NCBI GenBank assembly: GCA_013331125.1
Contig: DUGW01000018.1
Span: 1 to 7,853, forward strand
Direction: 5' to 3'
Source: Candidatus Woesearchaeota archaeon
GTDB taxonomy: Archaea > Nanoarchaeota > Nanoarchaeia > Woesearchaeales > UBA11576
Length of the DNA: 7,853 nucleotides
Shown here: positions 6,376 through 7,853 of the stretch, in pieces
Numbering within the stretch: position 1 is the first letter of the stretch
Layout of the letters: each line of letters starts with the position of its first letter
The notes under the pieces: generated by a model
What the model saw: only the letters and a program-made list of their open reading frames with translations
What the model was told of the DNA's origin: nothing
Database searches by the model: none
Position numbers and translations under genes: made by a program

Positions 6376-7668
6376 TCAGCGTCTCTTACCCATGCTCTTT
6401 CCCTTGCCTTTAGCTTTCTGCGCAGCCTTCTTGCCGCCGTTAGCTGTAGGCAGCGAAGGTATGTGTGCAGTGGACACCTCGACAGTGGTCTTGGCCTCCA
6501 CCTGGATGAAGAACTTAGAGAACTTAGCGACCACGGTAGATGCGATTATCGAGTAAATTATGAAGATTATGCCGTAATCAAGCACCCTGTCAAGTGAAGG
6601 GATGCTGAATGTCGAGAGGAGGAAGATGACGACCGCAGTAGCGATGCCTTTAGGGGCATTTATCGTCATGAAAGCCTTCTCTTTCCAGGAATACCTGTTC
6701 CAGAAAGTCACTTCGAGGGCTGCAAGACGGATGAGAAGATAAGCAGCGAAAAGGACCATCGACTTGAGCAGGAACATCATGCTGAAATCGATCTGGATTA
6801 TCAGGCCTATGAGTATGAAGACCAACACCTGGAAGAATGAAGAGAATATAGATATGAACGAACCAAGCACCTGCTTATGGACTATGTAAAGGTTGCCGAA
6901 GATGACTGCCATGGTAGTGACTGCAAGTACGCCATTGCCTCCAAGATGCTCTGCCAAGACATAGGTGAGAAGAGCGGCGGCGACCACTGCGATCGGACTT
7001 AGCTTCTCCTCGTAGAACCGGCTCATGACCTTGAACACAAGAAGGCCCACGACGACGCCAGTTCCGACACCGGTTATTATCTGCTGGAGGAACGGGATCA
7101 GCTGCGGCGCGACAGCCGTCCATGTCATCTCTTTCATCTCCTGGAAAAGATCTATTATTATGAAAGGGACAAGGACTATGATGGGTGTGTTTATGATTGA
7201 TTCTATCTCGAGGAAATCCACTATCTTGCTCTTGGCGCCGCCAAGCACAGCGATAGCGATGTCAGGAGAGGTGCCTGCCATGCAGGCGGCGAATATCAGA
7301 GAGACAAAGACAGAAGCGCCTGTGAGGAAATTGGTCGCGATAGTGAACAAGGCAAGTGTGAAGAACATGAAGAACAAGGTCAGTTTGATGGCCCCGCCAA
7401 AGTGCATGCCTATGTCCTTCAGCTTGAACTTCGATGATGCGTCAAAGACGACAAGGATGAGCGTGAGAACGCCAAGAGCGAGAGTTATCTCCTGAGGGAT
7501 GTGGAAGATGGGCGTGCCATCGATGCGGATGAACCTGAGGCCTATGCCTGAAAATATCAGGAAAAGGACAGCAGAAAGCTTGAGCCTGGCAGATATTATG
7601 GAACAGAGAAGTCCGATAAGGAGCAGTCCTCCAAGACCTGTCAGGTAGATAAGGGCAGTGTCTGCCAT
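6376..7668 (-). CDS. CPA-family monovalent cation/proton antiporter
   Basis: A membrane antiporter of the Na_H_Exchanger family, exchanging Na+ or K+ for H+. The 430 residues contain about 12-13 hydrophobic helices with a charged tail. Family landmarks in order: LVVFDASSKF (72-81), GTSPDIAIAVL (132-142) at the first unwound helix, ESIINTP (156-162), HLGGNGVLAVT (241-251) and APKGIATAVV (338-347). At ESIINTP, members of CPA1 usually read ESLLND; here the ion-binding aspartate is T161. The TDP motif of CPA1 is TSP followed by D136. Both changes make ion choice and stoichiometry uncertain. The last 20 residues (411-430) are rich in lysine, arginine and glycine. The ATG at 7668 is supported by a GAGGTGA site nine bases upstream. 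No RCK domain is fused to it. Confidence 0.88.
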   Translation of the reverse strand: MADTALIYLTGLGGLLLIGLLCSIISARLKLSAVLFLIFSGIGLRFIRIDGTPIFHIPQEITLALGVLTLILVVFDASSKFKLKDIGMHFGGAIKLTLFFMFFTLALFTIATNFLTGASVFVSLIFAACMAGTSPDIAIAVLGGAKSKIVDFLEIESIINTPIIVLVPFIIIDLFQEMKEMTWTAVAPQLIPFLQQIITGVGTGVVVGLLVFKVMSRFYEEKLSPIAVVAAALLTYVLAEHLGGNGVLAVTTMAVIFGNLYIVHKQVLGSFISIFSSFFQVLVFILIGLIIQIDFSMMFLLKSMVLFAAYLLIRLAALEVTFWNRYSWKEKAFMTINAPKGIATAVVIFLLSTFSIPSLDRVLDYGIIFIIYSIIASTVVAKFSKFFIQVEAKTTVEVSTAHIPSLPTANGGKKAAQKAKGKGKSMGKRR

Positions 7669-7677
7669 TTACTCAGT

Positions 7678-7684
7678 TCACCTC
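7678..7684 (-). promoter_or_regulatory. Ribosome binding site of the antiporter
   Basis: The minus strand reads GAGGTGA, a near-full match to the archaeal anti-Shine-Dalgarno complement, with nine bases before the ATG at 7668. It decides the start and is the clearest ribosome binding site in the window. Confidence 0.75.
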
Positions 7685-7708
7685 TTTTATTGACCTTCAG
7701 TGTAATGA

Positions 7709-7719
7709 ATATTTAAATG
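7709..7719 (-). promoter_or_regulatory. TATA box of the antiporter gene
   Basis: The minus strand reads CATTTAAATAT. The predicted start, about 25 bases downstream, is near 7689, giving a 20-nt leader that includes the ribosome binding site. The core ATTTAAAT is symmetric. A second element, CTTATTTAAAGC at 7735-7724, could also serve the antiporter (start near 7704) or the opposite strand. Confidence 0.55.
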
Positions 7720-7723
7720 ATTT

Positions 7724-7735
7724 GCTTTAAATAAG
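7724..7735 (+). promoter_or_regulatory. Candidate divergent promoter facing right
   Basis: GCTTTAAATAAG on the plus strand has a TATA-like core TTTAAATA (7726-7733). About 26 bases after its centre the sequence changes at G7756 from AT-rich to GC-rich. That spacing fits a transcription start at the beginning of the GC-rich stretch. The element could equally be read on the minus strand for the antiporter. Confidence 0.4.
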
Positions 7736-7755
7736 GGCTTTTGACTCATTTCTTT

Positions 7756-7853
7756 GCCGGGTTGCCGCGCTCGCATGGAATGGCCTGCCGCTGTATCCTG
7801 CCCAACTGCGACAACTGCAAACTCGGTTGACAAGTTGCCTAAGGAGGGCACTC
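7756..7853 (+). ncRNA. Possible start of a structured RNA, cut by the window edge
   Basis: From 7756 the last 98 bases are about 61% G+C by hand count, higher than the surrounding genes, and begin at the expected distance from a TATA-like box. Pairing is visible: TGCCC (7799-7803) with GGGCA (7846-7850), and CAACT (7812-7816) with AGTTG (7833-7837). The heptamer CAACTGC occurs twice, at 7803 and 7812. The opening GCCGGG and a CTGTATCC at 7791-7798 recall the 5' Alu part of SRP RNA, but I could not fold it into that form, so this is a weak suggestion. The alternative is a protein: an ATG at 7775 stays open to the edge (26 codons) but has no ribosome binding site. Confidence 0.25.

Noticed and set aside
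7025..7495. A 156-codon plus-strand open frame
   Set aside because: Antisense shadow of the antiporter gene, with no recognisable domain or ribosome binding site.
7780..7830. A 16-codon frame with four cysteines (MACRC...CDNCKLG)
   Set aside because: It has a zinc-knuckle look but is very short, has no ribosome binding site, and lies in a GC-rich stretch that may be an RNA gene.
7756..7853. tRNA at the right edge
   Set aside because: It begins GCCGGG, but there is no GGTTCRA T-loop and no cloverleaf arms at the expected spacing.
1..7853. CRISPR arrays, insertion sequences or attachment sites
   Set aside because: No regularly spaced repeats, transposase frames or terminal inverted repeats were seen; the genes are dense and intact.

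Overview
The window reads as archaeal chromosome. TATA-like boxes (TTTAAA, TATATAAA, ATTTAAAT types) lie at archaeal distances from the genes. Some starts have GGAGGTGA-type ribosome binding sites, and one promoter implies a near-leaderless message. Isoleucine is often ATA and arginine mostly AGG/AGA. The lineage cannot be fixed from sequence alone; an uncultivated archaeon is plausible. Seven protein genes fill almost all of it, and six of them are membrane proteins or membrane-protein regulators, so this is a cation (mainly potassium) homeostasis island.

Region by region: 1-170 is a leader with a candidate TATA box and two small hairpins. Bases 171-3764 hold a tightly coupled plus-strand operon: (1) an MthK-like two-helix potassium channel with a cytoplasmic RCK domain; (2) a 696-residue protein joining an N-terminal histidine-kinase-type 7TM region, a DUF835 domain and an RCK (TrkA-N plus TrkA-C) domain, with no pore and no kinase; (3) a 145-residue four-helix membrane protein I do not recognise. 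Gene 2 starts 1 nt after gene 1 stops, and gene 3 overlaps gene 2 by ATGA. Converging on this operon with a 9-nt gap are the minus-strand genes: a divergent Nudix-fold protein (3774-4187), TrkH (4276-5691), a single-unit TrkA/KtrA (5688-6323, overlapping trkH by ATGA and with its own promoter) and a CPA-family cation/proton antiporter (6376-7668). Bases 7669-7853 hold the antiporter promoter, an opposing TATA-like box, and a GC-rich stretch running off the right edge that may be the start of a structured RNA or a small gene.

How they may work together: TrkH/TrkA form a nucleotide-gated uptake system, the MthK-like channel passes potassium passively, and the antiporter exchanges a monovalent cation for protons. 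The most unusual element is gene 2, a putative membrane sensor carrying the same kind of RCK domain as the channel next to it. The two RCK domains are clearly related (20 of 36 residues identical by eye over one stretch), and both lack the calcium-binding acids of MthK. I propose, as inference, that the sensor contributes its RCK domains to the channel's gating ring, so that the signal sensed by the 7TM/DUF835 part, rather than calcium, controls the pore.
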